DNA of 64,000 bases from NCBI GenBank assembly GCA_023374025.1, contig SIJG01000053.1, positions 806,001-870,000 on the forward strand, given 5' to 3'. Below the pieces are notes generated by a model. That model ran no database searches, was not told the origin of the DNA, and saw nothing but the letters and a program-made list of their open reading frames with translations. The stretch comes from Heterodera schachtii. Taxonomy: Eukaryota > Nematoda > Chromadorea > Rhabditida > Heteroderidae. Positions 1 to 10,940 of the stretch are shown here, piece by piece; positions within the stretch are counted from its first letter, which is position 1, and each line of letters starts with the position of its first letter. A program made the translations under genes and the position numbers.

Positions 1-2280
1 TGTGCTCACTTTGTTGCCAAATGTCCTCCGCTGTCGCGCTGCCGCCGTCCGCCGCCGCACCTCCGGCAACAAATGGCGACGAGGAGGAGGAGGAGGAAAG
101 AGTGACCACGGCGGAAGAGGGGCAGGAGGAGAAAAACTGAGGGAAATTGGGAAAACGGGGGGTATAAAAAGGGGAGAAACGGCCGAACGTAGTGCGAATT
201 GCCCGCCGACGGAGGGGGCATCGAATTGCGATTGGCCGTCAGCAGAAGCGACGCGGCGGACCCATCGAAATTGAGTGAATGGCACGGCTAATTGCAAGCA
301 AAAAAGGAAAATGGAGTGGGAAAATAAGTTCATAAAAGTCCACAGGGGGGGGGGGGGGGAAGGTTACCCCAAAATCTGTTTCAAACTTAAATTTTTTAAA
401 TCCCGGATAGCCTAAACAACAAACAGCAGAATTAATGCCCCTAATAAACTGGAAGTTACGATTCCTTAATTTTAATGCTGTTTAGGCTATCAAGACTTGA
501 GAATTTTAAGTTTCAAAATTCTAAAAAATACCCGGAAAAATTTAGGGACCGAGGAGCAAACAAATAAATCTTCGGGTGCCCTCCTCCAATTCTGGTTAAG
601 GGCCTGAGGTCAAGCAAAACTAAAGAAAAAAAACGTGGAAAAAGTACCAACCCCCGCCGCCGAAGAGTGATCGTCGCCATCCGTCCGATCGGAGCCAACT
701 GAAAAAAGGAAGCATTGCCTTTCAAAAAAATGATCCTAAAAATGCTTACCCCCGAAAAGGCGTGCCTGCGACGCACTTTTGGCACGGCTTTGTGCCATTG
801 CCATGCCAATTCGCTGCTCGCCGTTTTCCCTTCCGTTGTCAATGTCTTCTGAAACGAACACCGGTCAAATGCATCCCTAACAAACGAACAAAAAAAGACC
901 CAAAAGTGTGTGGATGAGCCGTGCCGTGTCGTTTTCGTTGACCGATTTTTCGATGGAATCCAAAATGGGCTGAATGTGGGCGCCCTCGTCGAGCAAAACC
1001 ATTTGAGCATTCTGAAAACAAACGCAGCAAATTGGGAGTCCAAATGGAAAATTAAAGCAAATTGTGCCAACAATGACTGGCAAAAGAGTGCCGACGACAA
1101 ATTCGGTGCACTGTGACCTTTGAGCGTGTAACAATTCAATGTAAAAGTTGCGATTTTCGGCTTCAATTTGCTGCAACGGAAAAATGTTTGTTTTTTTTGG
1201 AATTAAAATCGGAAATTTTTCGCGGGCTGTAAAAACGGACGAAAATATTTATAATGGAAGACATTGACTGAATGACCTGTCCGTTTTTGTTGTGCTTTCC
1301 TCCGCCGGATGTTTTAAAGCGTTTGCAATTTCTCTGATGGCGTCGCTCCAAATCGGAAATCTGTAAAAAATTGCACTGTTAATTGCAAAAAACAAAACAA
1401 AAAACAGACTCATCGTAAATTAATGGTTGGAGGACGCGGTTTTGGCATTTTTCTCGATTTATTTTCGAATTTGTAAAATTTGCATTTCCCCGAATTTAGC
1501 CAAACGCATTAAATTATGAGAAAATTAATACCAAGGAAAAACAAATGTTTGAGAAGAGCGTCAATCCAACTTAAATGGTTGTCTTTGATCAATCCTCAAA
1601 AAAGTGAAACCATTGAAATATAATAAGACCAACATTATGGAAATGTAAAAGCCATGGCCCACACTTTTGCCATGGTTTGAATATTTAATGCCAATGAAAT
1701 CGCACCGTTTGGCGCCACTCGCCGCCCCTTCGACCCAAACCGTCGGCACAATGCTTTTGCAATGTTTCGCCCCATTTGCGAATCGCCGTTTCGACCGCGC
1801 GCTGTCTGAGGCAAAAGCGCGTCAACGCGGCACCGATGTCGCGGCTGACACCTGCGGAACAGACGAAGGAGAAGCACTTTTGAAATACGAGAGGAACTTC
1901 TAGAACCCATTTCATAAAATGGTTTTATCACGGCCAAAAAGGCGTGTGCCCAAAAAACTCGGCATTTTCTGATAAATTCCGTCCCCCTCATTTTGTTGCT
2001 AAATTACCATTGACAGTGTTGGCACTGTCACTGATCGTTTGCAGTGCGTCCACAAAAGCGCCAAAAGCGGCGGCCATTTGGTGCAATTGCGAGGAGAGTT
2101 TCGCCGCGCGTCCGCCAAAAGTGTCCCAAGCGGAAGTTGAGGCCCAAATGGGGGAGAAAAGGCATCCGATTGAATTGTTAATGATTTAGTCATCCAAACC
2201 TTAAGCTCCCTGACCAAACCCGAGGGAAGCATAGAATTAATTGTCCCTGTCACTTTCAACAAACGATCTAAAGCAGTCAA
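1..2280 (-). CDS. MTSS1/missing-in-metastasis-like I-BAR protein (partial)
   Basis: A multi-exon gene truncated by the left window edge. I-BAR (IMD) proteins bind PI(4,5)P2 membranes and actin and bend membrane outward. An exon near 2015-2160 encodes a segment with PIWASTSAWDTFGGRAAKL, which matches the IMD alpha-helix of MTSS1 (YPVWEDFINKAGKLQ). The next exon (about 1740-1850) encodes SRDIGAALTRFCLRQRAVE, matching the MTSS1 motif REIGSALTRMCMRHRSIE. Exons near 1255-1355 and 1090-1175 continue the helical bundle. Exons near 690-830 and 1-280 are Ser/Pro/Gln-rich, as in the MTSS1 linker, and include a run of serines at about 75-100. Family assignment rests on the two IMD motifs. The N-terminal exon, several introns and the WH2 end are not resolved, so the 5' limit is approximate. 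Confidence 0.72.
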
Positions 2281-2642
2281 AAAACATTAGCAATAATTTA
2301 TTTAGTATTTTTCTAACGGCTTAACAAAATTCATTCGAGTGCCGAAAAATTTTGTCAAAATATAGCAAAAATAGAGTATTTCGAATAAGGATTTTCCCTA
2401 CATGAGTTTTTTGAAGTCCATTTGCATGTTTATAAAAAAAATATAAGAAACGAAGTTTTGTACATTTAATTAAGGTTCGAAAAATCAACAAATTAAAATT
2501 AAAAAAAGGCGTTATGCCATTATCAGTTATCATTGATCACAGGTCATTTTTATGTCTAAAGCGGTGAGATGGACCAAATGCCAAAGTTAGAGGCCGTCAA
2601 CGCTTGAGTTTTGGGAATCGTTCCAAGTCGGCACGGCTCTCC

Positions 2643-2867
2643 TCAATTCTGGGTGGACATTGGCGAACTCGCTTCGGACTGCCGGAAATGGACGCACAGT
2701 TCCTCAAGCTGTTCGGTCAGTTCATGCAGCTGTTTCTGTGTCGTATTTTGCCGTTTCTCCTTAAGTTGTCGTGCCAAAGCTCTCCTCCTCAGCTCAACGT
2801 CGTCGTGGGTTTTTGACGGAACGGCAAAATCCTCCTCCTGTTTTGAACGAGTTCTCAGCAATTGCAT
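2643..2867 (-). CDS. Short coiled-coil protein or exon, unrecognised
   Basis: An ATG-to-stop frame of 74 codons, rich in Lys, Arg, Gln and Glu. Residues about 22-58 (ALARQLKEKRQNTTQKQLHE, then a Leu/Glu heptad stretch) should form a coiled coil. It starts about 30 bases after an AT-rich spacer and lies between the pseudokinase-type gene and the MTSS-like gene on the same strand. It could be a small gene or the last exon of the upstream gene. No family was recognised. Confidence 0.4.
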   Translation of the reverse strand: MQLLRTRSKQEEDFAVPSKTHDDVELRRRALARQLKEKRQNTTQKQLHELTEQLEELCVHFRQSEASSPMSTQN

Positions 2868-2911
2868 CTTACAAAAAACAAAAAATATAATTTAAAATAA
2901 AGTCAATCAAA

Positions 2912-4747
2912 AGTTGCAGCTGACTTGGAGTTCGTCTGATTCGCAATCGGATGAAGACGATTGTGCGATCGTGACGGAGTTCAGCGGCTCAATGGCCAAC
3001 ACTTCTGTCGATGAATGCATTCGGGGCCTGCCAAAAACCTTTTCGGAAGAATCCTCAGAGAGCTAAAACAATTCTCGAATCCGATTGTGAATAAACGAAT
3101 CAGGGTTTTCCCGGTTTGCCTTGTACGGGACGTGGTATCGTGCAAAACGGTACATGAAGTCGCGCGTGTAATCCCCCTGAACGGAATGTCCATCCTTTGC
3201 GAAATTTACAAAAAATGGCAAACCCAAATCTTGGCACGTCGTGCCTGGTTGCTCGCCTCCCAACTGATCTCCGAGTCGAACTTCGCATTTGGATTCCTTC
3301 GACGTTCGTTCAAAAGTGTGGTCAGTTGGGTGCTCGGACTTGTCGAGTCGACAAAGCGTTGGTCCGGGTTGAAATCCTTGGTGAATATTCACTCATGACC
3401 ATTCCCACTTCCTCTCCCTTCTGCTCTCTTCCCACCCAATCGCGCACTCTCCGCTCTCCCAAAAGCACCGCTTCCATCGCGTCGAGTCGCCGCAGGTTCA
3501 AGTCGTAGAAAGTGGCCGAGGCACATAGCGGATCAACATTTTGCGGAAGTTCTACGGGGTCGCCCTCTCTGAGCTGGTTGAATTTGTCCTAAAGGGAAGG
3601 TTAAATGTTTAAATAAATGAAAATGATTTTCCATCTCCAAAAACTCACCAGCTTCTTTTGTAAGAGCTTTTTACTGAGCACAACTTCCACGTAAATGTTG
3701 TTGAATTTGTGGGTTTGTGGGTCTTTGACCGAGTCGGGGTCGTACAAACTCCGGCGTAAGCCGGAGATGAACGCAACGGAGTCGGGCGGGGCGGTCCGAG
3801 CCGAAGTTTTGTAGGGAGAGAACGGCCGGGGCACCGAACAGAGCATATGGTCAATGAGAATGTCGTCAAGTTCGTCCGCAATTCTCACCAAGTCGGGAAA
3901 ACTGGAAGAGAAAACGCTAATAAATTGAAGAAGAAAGGAGGACCGACCAAATCAAACCGCGGGAAAACCAACGGGCGAATTGGTAAGCAATGAAAAGTTG
4001 TCGGTGTTCCCTTGACCAATTTCGGTTGACGAAGAACACCATCTCACAACGTTGGTATTCCTAGACATAAAACAAGAAAATATTAAATTCTTTGAAAAAA
4101 TTCCAATATTTCCCAGTGAAAAACCTCGAAAATTAGAAAATAATTTTTTTGTAGGAGATAACCGGTCCGGGGGGGGGGGAGAGGGGGGAACTGCTCCCAA
4201 GTAAACGGTAATAAGATTGTTAAATCAAATGTAAACCACAAAACAATGTTTTTTGCCAATTTTCCACTCTCTCATTGTCAGTAATGGGTGCCTCTCCCCC
4301 CTCAAACCAACCGACCCTTTCTTCCCGTGGGAATCTGCTGTTGTTGTGGCCCGTGTTGATCTGTTCCCCTGAATAGTGCGGTGTTTTGTGTTCCCTGAGT
4401 GTAAGTCTTTTTGCCCCCTCCGGGGATGGGCTGGCATTTGAAATGTTCAGCACGTCGCGGCTCCATTCTTCGCTCTGTTGGAACGCCAACGAAGCGTCGA
4501 CCGCCACAAATTTGTGATGGACAACGGCGGAGAGTTTTTCGATGAAAATCGGCGGAATGGTGCCCTCTCGGACCAATTTGATCGCGTTCAGAATGGCAAA
4601 CATCAAATCGCGCTCTTTCAGCTGTCCGTAGTAACTGTGCACTGCCATCATGTCGAGTCGGAGGCTTCTCCGTTTGGAATTCCATTGGACTTCGCCCTTC
4701 GGCTCAACTAAACGGGGGGAGCCTTCTTCAAGTCGTGTCGTCCCCAA
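2912..4747 (-). CDS. Unrecognised exons downstream of the kinase-like domain
   Basis: A string of protein-like blocks on the minus strand. At 4440-4690 a helical block contains YYGQLKERDLMFAILNAIKL and IFIEKLSAVVHHKFVAVD. At 3955-4070 there is a Ser/Thr-rich block. At 3655-3895 a block contains LVRIADELDDILIDHMLCSV and NNIYVEVVLSKKLLQKKL. At 3400-3592 a block contains FNQLREGDPVELPQNVDPLC and DLNLRRLDAMEAVLLGER. At 2912-3060 there is an acidic, serine-rich tail ending SSSSDCESDELQVSCNF before a stop. The blocks may be the C-terminal half of the kinase-like gene upstream, since strand and spacing agree, or a separate gene. I do not recognise the fold and did not resolve every splice site. Confidence 0.45.
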
Positions 4748-4759
4748 TTATTCGCCTCC

Positions 4760-6231
4760 AATGTTAATCCTCGCTTTCGTTTCGTTGCATTTGTTTCGCA
4801 TGAACGAATGGTTCAGCAACTCCGTCGGTTTAGGCCGTTTTGAGGGATCGGCAGTGAAACACAACGCCAAAAAAGAATCGATGTGTGGGTCAAACAGCTA
4901 CAAAAAAAACAACCAAAGCGACAATCATTACCGAATGTCCATCAAAATACCCATCACCACCTGCTGTCCGCTTGCCCCAATTGTGCTTGGGTCCGTCTCC
5001 GCCAGCGTCGGTGGTCCCTCCGACCCGTCGCTCTTAAGACACGACCGAATGGTCAAATTGCAAATGAAAAAATAAAAAAAGCGTACAAACTGTTCGGCAA
5101 CTTGTCGCATTTGCTCCCGCGTGTATTGCAATTGCTTTCTGGTGATCATTTCCAACACGAAAAGCCCAATGGCCCAAGTGTCGAAATTCGGTCTGACAAT
5201 GTTTTGGGAGGAACTTCCGACGCGGAAAGCCTCCGGTGGGAGTCGGCTGGGGTCGCCAGTGAATTCCCATTTCCTGAAAATCAAAAGCTACGGGACACTT
5301 CTATGGCACTGAACGTTGAATGAATGCGTCGTGCGTGGAGAAAGGCGCCGATTTTGATAGAACAACGGTCATCCACGAAGACACTCGAGGCACAAATGTT
5401 TGCGTGAACAAACAATTTAGAGTTGAGATAGTCCAACCCTAAAAAGAACAAACATACCTAAATCATGGGCTATTTGCTAAAGCAATGATACGACCTGCCA
5501 AAACTCGATGGAGTACGTACAACACGGCATCCTTGCCAAAAATGCCAATCTGCACCATAAAGTCACGAGACCACGACTCGGAGACGTCCTCATTCCATTT
5601 TTGGCCAAGGAGTGGGTCTCGGAAAAGGACGGGCGTTTGTCCGCCGGATTTTCTAAAACTGAAAAACACAAGACAATAATTTTTGTAGGCGGACGCACCG
5701 GTACAGAAGCTCAATTTTATTTTGAAGCACGGCAAAGGGCGGCTGCAACAGACCAACGTATTGGCGATGACGGAAAGCCGAAAAGAGCCCCAAAACGTTG
5801 TCGTGCAGTTCCAACTTCTTCAGGATGGTGATTTCGTGGAACTTAAGGCACAGAATACCAAGCAAACACAAAGCAATGAAAGCGTCGTGCACATACAACG
5901 GATCGGAAAGTGTTTTCGTTTCTCATCTCAACGATTCGAAGAGCGTATCGCATCGCCGGACTGTTCCCCCGGGAGACGAGAAGCGTTTCTTCGACAGTGA
6001 TCCCCTGACCGTCCACCATCTGCTCAAAAAGACGGACCTCGTTGTAATCCCTGACATTCGTTGTCGCCTCTCTGAATGAAGTGGAAAATGGGCAAAAATC
6101 ACCAGGGAGTTGTGTCGATGCCGACGAACGAACTGTTTTAACGTGCGTTCATCCATCATCATCCTCGCTATCGATGATGAATGGTTACTCCTTTCAGTTG
6201 TAAGACCGAATTTTCTCCCGAAAATTTTCAT
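4760..6231 (-). CDS. Protein kinase-like protein with a degenerate catalytic core (predicted pseudokinase)
   Basis: Kinase subdomains can be read in order on the minus strand. An N-lobe helix-C region lies near 5690-5850 (EITILKKLELHDNVLGLFSA). The catalytic-loop region lies at 5325-5445 and contains LDYLNSKLFVHANICASSVF, where HRDxxxxN is expected, followed by IKIGAF in place of DFG. The APE/subdomain IX region lies at 5120-5280 (SRLPPEAFRVG, then FDTWAIGLFVLEMIT). Subdomain XI lies at 4790-4885 (LCFTADPSKRPKPTELLNHS). The catalytic Asp of HRD and the DFG Asp are both missing, so it is probably catalytically dead. STRAD and TBCK are comparable pseudokinase families, but no TBC domain was seen and I cannot assign it. 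The first exon and start are uncertain (candidate ATG near 6231). Confidence 0.6.
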
Positions 6232-6398
6232 TGCAAAAAGTCACTTACTTAACTCCTAAATTCATCAATTTATCATTAATCAAAGTTTAACTAAGCGGCA
6301 AATTTTTGTCATTGTCATACTGGCCAACTTAAGCGAGCTCAGTAATTTTAATTTGCTCTCAAAAATCATTAAAAACATGAAGTAGAAAAAAAAAAGAC

Positions 6399-6601
6399 GA
6401 AGTAAATTCCGGGTTTTAGTTTTTTATAACAGAGACAAAGAAATAGTACACCAAAATGAGAGGTGTATTTTTCTCTGCTCTCCCTATTTATTGGTTCATT
6501 TCTCTTTTCGGGCACTTTGTTAAGTGAATTGCGATCATGGACAGTGAAAATGTTTTTTTTATTTTATAAATTTTAAATATTGTGCTTTTTGTTGGGGTTG
6601 G
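6399..6601 (+). repeat. Left unit of an inverted duplication (ARL1 upstream region)
   Basis: This stretch is nearly identical to the reverse complement of 20861-21058, the sequence just upstream of the intact ARL1 gene. Shared landmarks include an AACAGAGACAAAGAAATAG block, CTCTGCTCTCCCTATTTATT and GAATTGCGATCATGGACAGT. Together with the ARL1 pseudogene at 8561-9031 it defines a duplicated ARL1 locus in opposite orientation, about 13 kb away. The match ends exactly where the 6602-7333 element begins. Confidence 0.85.
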
Positions 6602-7333
6602 CACTATGGGTCAACTCCCCTGTGCAGAGAAAAGCCTAGTACTATCTCGTCGTTTCTCTTTTTCTTTGTAATTTCTCTTACTTTGGCGTACTATCTCTTT
6701 ATTTTTTATGGAAAAAACAACACTTACTTCGCTCAATAGAACTTTTTTTCTAACAATACAATTAATATCTAATTTTGCATAGCGAAAGAGAAAAAAATAC
6801 TCAACATTTTTAACGCTTGATTTTAAATTTTTTACGCTCGGTTATTAAGTTATAGTGTGATGAAAATTTTTCATTTCTTTCTCTCTCATTTTGGCGTACT
6901 ATTTTCATGTCTCTAACACATGAAAAAACACGGAATTCACAAATTCTAATAATTTTGGTTTATAGGCTACAAAACCACTTTGGATACTTGGAATCAATAG
7001 AAAAATGATTAATTTTCGCATTTTTCGACAAAAACTGCTGCCTATGACTTGAGTTATAACGTAATGAAAATTTGAAACTCCTACAACTTTTTTTTGAGAT
7101 ATCAAATTGCTTAACATTCGCATAGAAAAAGATTATTCTTTTTAAAAACTTTTTTTAGATACCAAATTTGTTCATTTTGATTGGGTATGAAGCGAGTTAT
7201 GGCAGATCAAAATAAAAAATACAATAAAGTCATTTTCCAGTGTGAATTTTGAATTAGCGCGCAAAAATGTACGCCAAATGTGCTATTTGGCGTTATGAGC
7301 AATTTTGTCTAACACTGGGCTTGACCCATAGTG
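6602..7333. mobile_element. Non-autonomous DNA element with CACTATGGGTCAA termini
   Basis: The left end reads CACTATGGGTCAAC and the right end, reverse-complemented, reads CACTATGGGTCAAG. The element is flanked by the direct repeat GGTTGG (6596-6601 and 7334-7339). The intact ARL1 copy near 20861 carries an unoccupied GGGGTTGGGAC at the equivalent place. The interior is AT-rich with no coding capacity that I can see. The CACTA start resembles CACTA elements, but those normally make 3-bp duplications, so superfamily is left open. Confidence 0.7.
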
Positions 7334-7342
7334 GGTTGGGAC

Positions 7343-8185
7343 CAGGGCTGGGCGAAACTTCGGCTTCGAAAACTTCGGGTTTTTTTAGCTTCGAACTTCG
7401 TGCTTCGGCTATTTTACCCGAAGTTTCGGGAAAAATACACCCCTAAAGATTGGGTTTTTACCCCCTAGTGGATGGGCTTTTGATAAATTAAATTAATCTA
7501 TATTTATTAATTTTCTGTTTTTTTTTGTTCACACGCATGGTCGAGTGGTAGTGCTCTTGGCTCTTTTCATTATGTTTCGTTTGGTTCAGTTCCCATCCAA
7601 GTACTTGTTTTCTTCTAATTTTTCAAAGTTATTCCTTTTTTTCGACGAAAATTTAATATAAATTTACAATTAAAATCGCAAAATCTTTTCATTTTTGGAC
7701 TAAATCTGTCACTAAAATTTCAAAATTTTCACCGGCGGCGCCAATCGGCACTGCCGGACCCTAAAAATCCTCTATTTTATTAAAAAAAGTAGCTCAAAGT
7801 CGCAAAATTTTGTCATTTTTTGATGTAAATCTGTCAACAAATTGCATTTCCCGGCGGCGCCTATCGGCACCGCCGGAGCTCCAAAATTCCCTTTATTTTT
7901 TAAATTGATCAAAAACCGTGAGTATTATAAGTATTATAAAAATTTACAAAATACATTGCTAAAAAATTCATTATATTTATTTATCGAAAGGGGTTGGTTG
8001 GTCTATTTGATATTTAACCGAAATTTTGTGGTGAAAAAGTTTTTTGGAATTAAAAAAAATTTTTGAAAAAACTTCGGCTTCGAAAACTTCGGGTTTTTTG
8101 GGCTTCGAGCTTCGGACTTCGCCTTCGAATAAAAATTGGGCTTCGCCTTCGGCTTCGGCTTCGAGCCGAGCTTCGCCCAGCCCTG
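7343..8185. mobile_element. hAT-like MITE (843 bp) with 8-bp target duplication
   Basis: It has perfect 14-bp terminal inverted repeats (CAGGGCTGGGCGAA) and a perfect 8-bp target-site duplication GTTGGGAC at 7335-7342 and 8186-8193. Subterminal CTTCG motifs repeat many times on both sides, as is common in hAT ends. The interior has no transposase. It holds a diverged direct repeat, GGCGGCGCC followed by ATCGGCA, near 7735 and 7853, and tRNA-like promoter boxes near 7545-7605. It was inserted two bases outside the right target duplication of the preceding element. Confidence 0.88.
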
Positions 8186-8193
8186 GTTGGGAC

Positions 8194-8560
8194 ATGGAAA
8201 AATTGAAGAATATGTGTACCAAACCGAATTGGGCGAATGATATATCTCATTCGACGCCACAAATCTGAAAGAATTTTTTGGCGGAAACCACTTTGGGCCA
8301 AGTTATGGGCCCGGGACTGAAGTGGAAAAATGGCTGTAGGACTGAACCGTCCAAAGCCTTAAAACGCATAAAACACAACAAAATAGATATCAATCGCTTC
8401 CTCTCGGCATGTAAAGGATGAATCCGAAAGAATTTTTGATCCGAAAGAAAATTGTCAAAAGTTATGGGTCCTCAAAATCTCAAAAAATAAAAAAATTGTA
8501 ATGGACTCAATAATTCGATGTCGTCCAATTAAAATAAACAGTTTATTTCCTCCTTTTTAG
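8194..8560. other. Non-coding sequence between MITE and ARL1 pseudogene
   Basis: I see no gene here. The intact ARL1 locus has exons 1 and 2 in the equivalent interval; none of that coding sequence is recognisable. The last bases (TCCTTTTTAG) keep the acceptor site of ARL1 exon 3. Confidence 0.5.
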
Positions 8561-9031
8561 GTGACTTACAAAAACTTGAAATTCAAAATTTGGGATTTGT
8601 GCGGCCAAACGTCGAATCGGCCTTCTTGGCGCCATTACTTCTCCAAAACCAAAGCGATCATTTACGTGGTGGATTCTGCGGACAGAGACCGAGTTGGGGT
8701 TTTGCTGATAAAAAAACATAATTTATTATGATAATTGTAATTGCATTTTTAAGCAACTTGAAATCTTATTGGCGGATGAAAAACTGAAGGACGCAATTCT
8801 CTTGGTGATGGCCAACAAACAGAGGACATCCACGGTTGTCTGTCCCTGGCGGAACGGAAGTTCACAAGGCGGGCTTGGAGGTCTGTCTTCCAAACTTTTT
8901 TGTATTTCATATTTTCAATTTAGGCGATACGAAACAGGACATTCCAAATCTTCAAAACCTCAGCGACCAAAGGCGACGGACTGGACGAAGCAATGGAATT
9001 TCTTGCTGCTTCTCTTCAATCTGCCAAATGA
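8561..9031 (+). pseudogene. ARL1 pseudogene (exons 3-5 only)
   Basis: It corresponds to exons 3-5 of the ARL1 gene at 19784-20672 and keeps both introns, so it arose by DNA duplication and not retroposition. Exon 3 has a substitution in the invariant switch II motif: WDLGGQ has become WDLCGQ. In exon 4, just after the NKQ of the NKQD guanine-binding motif, two extra bases shift the frame. The last exon is nearly unchanged and would encode [20 protein letters not shown]. Exons 1 and 2, with the P-loop, are gone. It cannot make a working GTPase. Confidence 0.9.
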
Positions 9032-9918
9032 TCAGACCAATGCATAATTATTTCCAATTATTGTATTACAGATTTTTAATTTCTCAATTTATTTATTTTT
9101 TTGCTTGGTTAATACAATGTCTTTCGTACATTCCTTGGCTCGTCTTCAGTTACTTACAATTAGACAGCAATGTGCTGCATTTGTCCACCATTTTCGCCGT
9201 CTGTTCACCACCCGTCGCACTTTCTCCAACAGAACGCATATCTTCGCCTTTTTGTTTTCTAAAATTTTGGCTTTTCTATACATTTAACGGCTCATTCTAA
9301 AGCTATTAATGCTTTCTACGTCATTTAGAAGATGGAATTTACCGCCAACAAAATTTTAGAAAGAAAAATTTTCAAAAAAAAATCAAGTACTTAACGAAAA
9401 ATCTTAGACAAATCAATGATTTTCAAAATCCGAGCTCGGATTCGTGATCAGTGCATTTTTTTACCCTAGAAAAAGTACTGAAAAACTTTTTATCTCCTTT
9501 TTCCGTCGGGACACCAATTCCGAAGGATTACCGTAATTTTGATCACTTCGAATTCAATGTACGGAATCTTAGCGTACTGAAGTCGTAGAGAGGTTTTTTG
9601 CATTTTCTAGCAAATTTTATGCTCTTTCTGTCCGCCATATTGGTCTTCCACGAAAATTTTTTCAAGCCCTCTAGGATTTTTGTCAAAAATTTTCCCGAGA
9701 TCAGTACAAAAAGTGGCAATTCATATTTCAAAATGTACCTTGTCAATGCTAATTGTTAGGCTTATTTGATGGAATTGAAATTTTTGAATTAAAAAAAATG
9801 TTTGAATTCGGGTCCGGGATTCGAAATTGGGGTAATAGTACGGATGGTACCCCCCTTTTTTCGTAAAGCAAAATTTTTGGAATTTTTCTTCGAGAAAAGA
9901 TCATATTAGGGGTTTTAA
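9032..9918. other. AT-rich non-coding stretch
   Basis: No gene seen. The first part continues the similarity to the 3' flank of ARL1 (19740 region). From about 9750 onward it carries pieces of the GAATTCGGG / GGGATTCG motif that builds the foldback region to the right. Confidence 0.4.
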
Positions 9919-10822
9919 GGGCCGGAGAATCCGAATCTGACATTAATTTCGACCTATGTCGAACCCCGAACTCGAATTCGAGCAAAAAGTCGAAAATCCA
10001 AATTTTCAAATGTTTTATTTTTGGTCTAAAAATGGCTCACACATTGAGAAATAAACTAAAATTAGACAATTAACTACTAAAAAATCATTTCAATCATTTT
10101 TAGACCAAAAATAAAAAATTTTAAAATTTGGGTTTTCGATTTTTTGCTCGAATTCGGGTTCGGGGTTCGACATAGGGGCAATGGTAAAGATTATTGGTCC
10201 CGAAATTTTTTAATTTTATTTTTTTGAAAATTTTTTTAAACACTTTTCTAGGGGTGTTTTGAGGCGCTGAGAACGAATCCGGCCTCCTTTTCGACCAATT
10301 CCGAATCCCTAACCCGAACTCGTACATTTTTTGAGAATTAAGTTTTTAAATTTTTTAACGTTTCTCTTAAAACATTTTTTCAGTGTTTTCGGGGTTGCTG
10401 ATCACGAATCTGACATTCATTTTGACCACTTTCGAATACCGGATACGAACTCGAACAAAAAATCGAAAATTCAAAATTATCAAAATTCAGTTTATATTCG
10501 TATCTTTACAGAATCACCATGTTTTGGTTTTTAAAAGGTTTTTGACTAAAGTTAACAACCCCGAAAACACTAAAAACAATGTTTTAAGTAAAACTTTAAA
10601 ACATTTTAAAAATTAATTTTTCAAAAAATGTACGAGTTCGGGTTAGGGATTCGGAATTGGTCGAAAAGGAGGCTGGATTCGTTCTCAGCGCCTCAAAACA
10701 CCCCTAGAAAAGTGTTTAAAAAATTTTTCAAACAAAATAAAATTAAAAAATTTCGGGACCAATTATCTTTACCATTGCCCGACATAGGTCGAAATTAATG
10801 TCAGATTCGGATTCTCCGGCAA
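9919..10822. repeat. Nested foldback (inverted-repeat) complex
   Basis: At least three inverted pairs interlock. The outer pair is 9919-9962 with 10783-10822 (GCCGGAGAATCCGAATCTGA and its complement). A second pair is about 10161-10335 with 10617-10785, including TTTTGAGGCGCTGAGAACGA. The inner pair is about 9951-10034 with 10097-10180, centred near 10065 (TTTTTGGTCTAAAAATG). Arms of 80-170 bp at high identity could extrude as cruciforms. No coding content. Probably several related MITEs inserted into one another. Confidence 0.75.
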
Positions 10823-10940
10823 AAAGTTACCTTTCTTCGAAATCTTGGCGCTATTATTTTGGAACGCCTAATTTGGGGACATTTTAGGAAAAAATTCATA
10901 AAATTTTTTTTTTTTCTTCTACACGGTTTTTTTCTGTGGC
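10823..10940. other. Short non-coding spacer
   Basis: AT-rich spacer with a T-run near 10905. I see no gene or signal in it. Confidence 0.3.

Noticed and set aside
7545..7610. Functional tRNA gene
   Set aside because: A and B boxes are present but acceptor and anticodon stems do not pair; reported only as tRNA-like boxes.
9092..9300. Extension of the ARL1 pseudogene frame into hydrophobic sequence
   Set aside because: It lies after the conserved stop, in the 3' flank.
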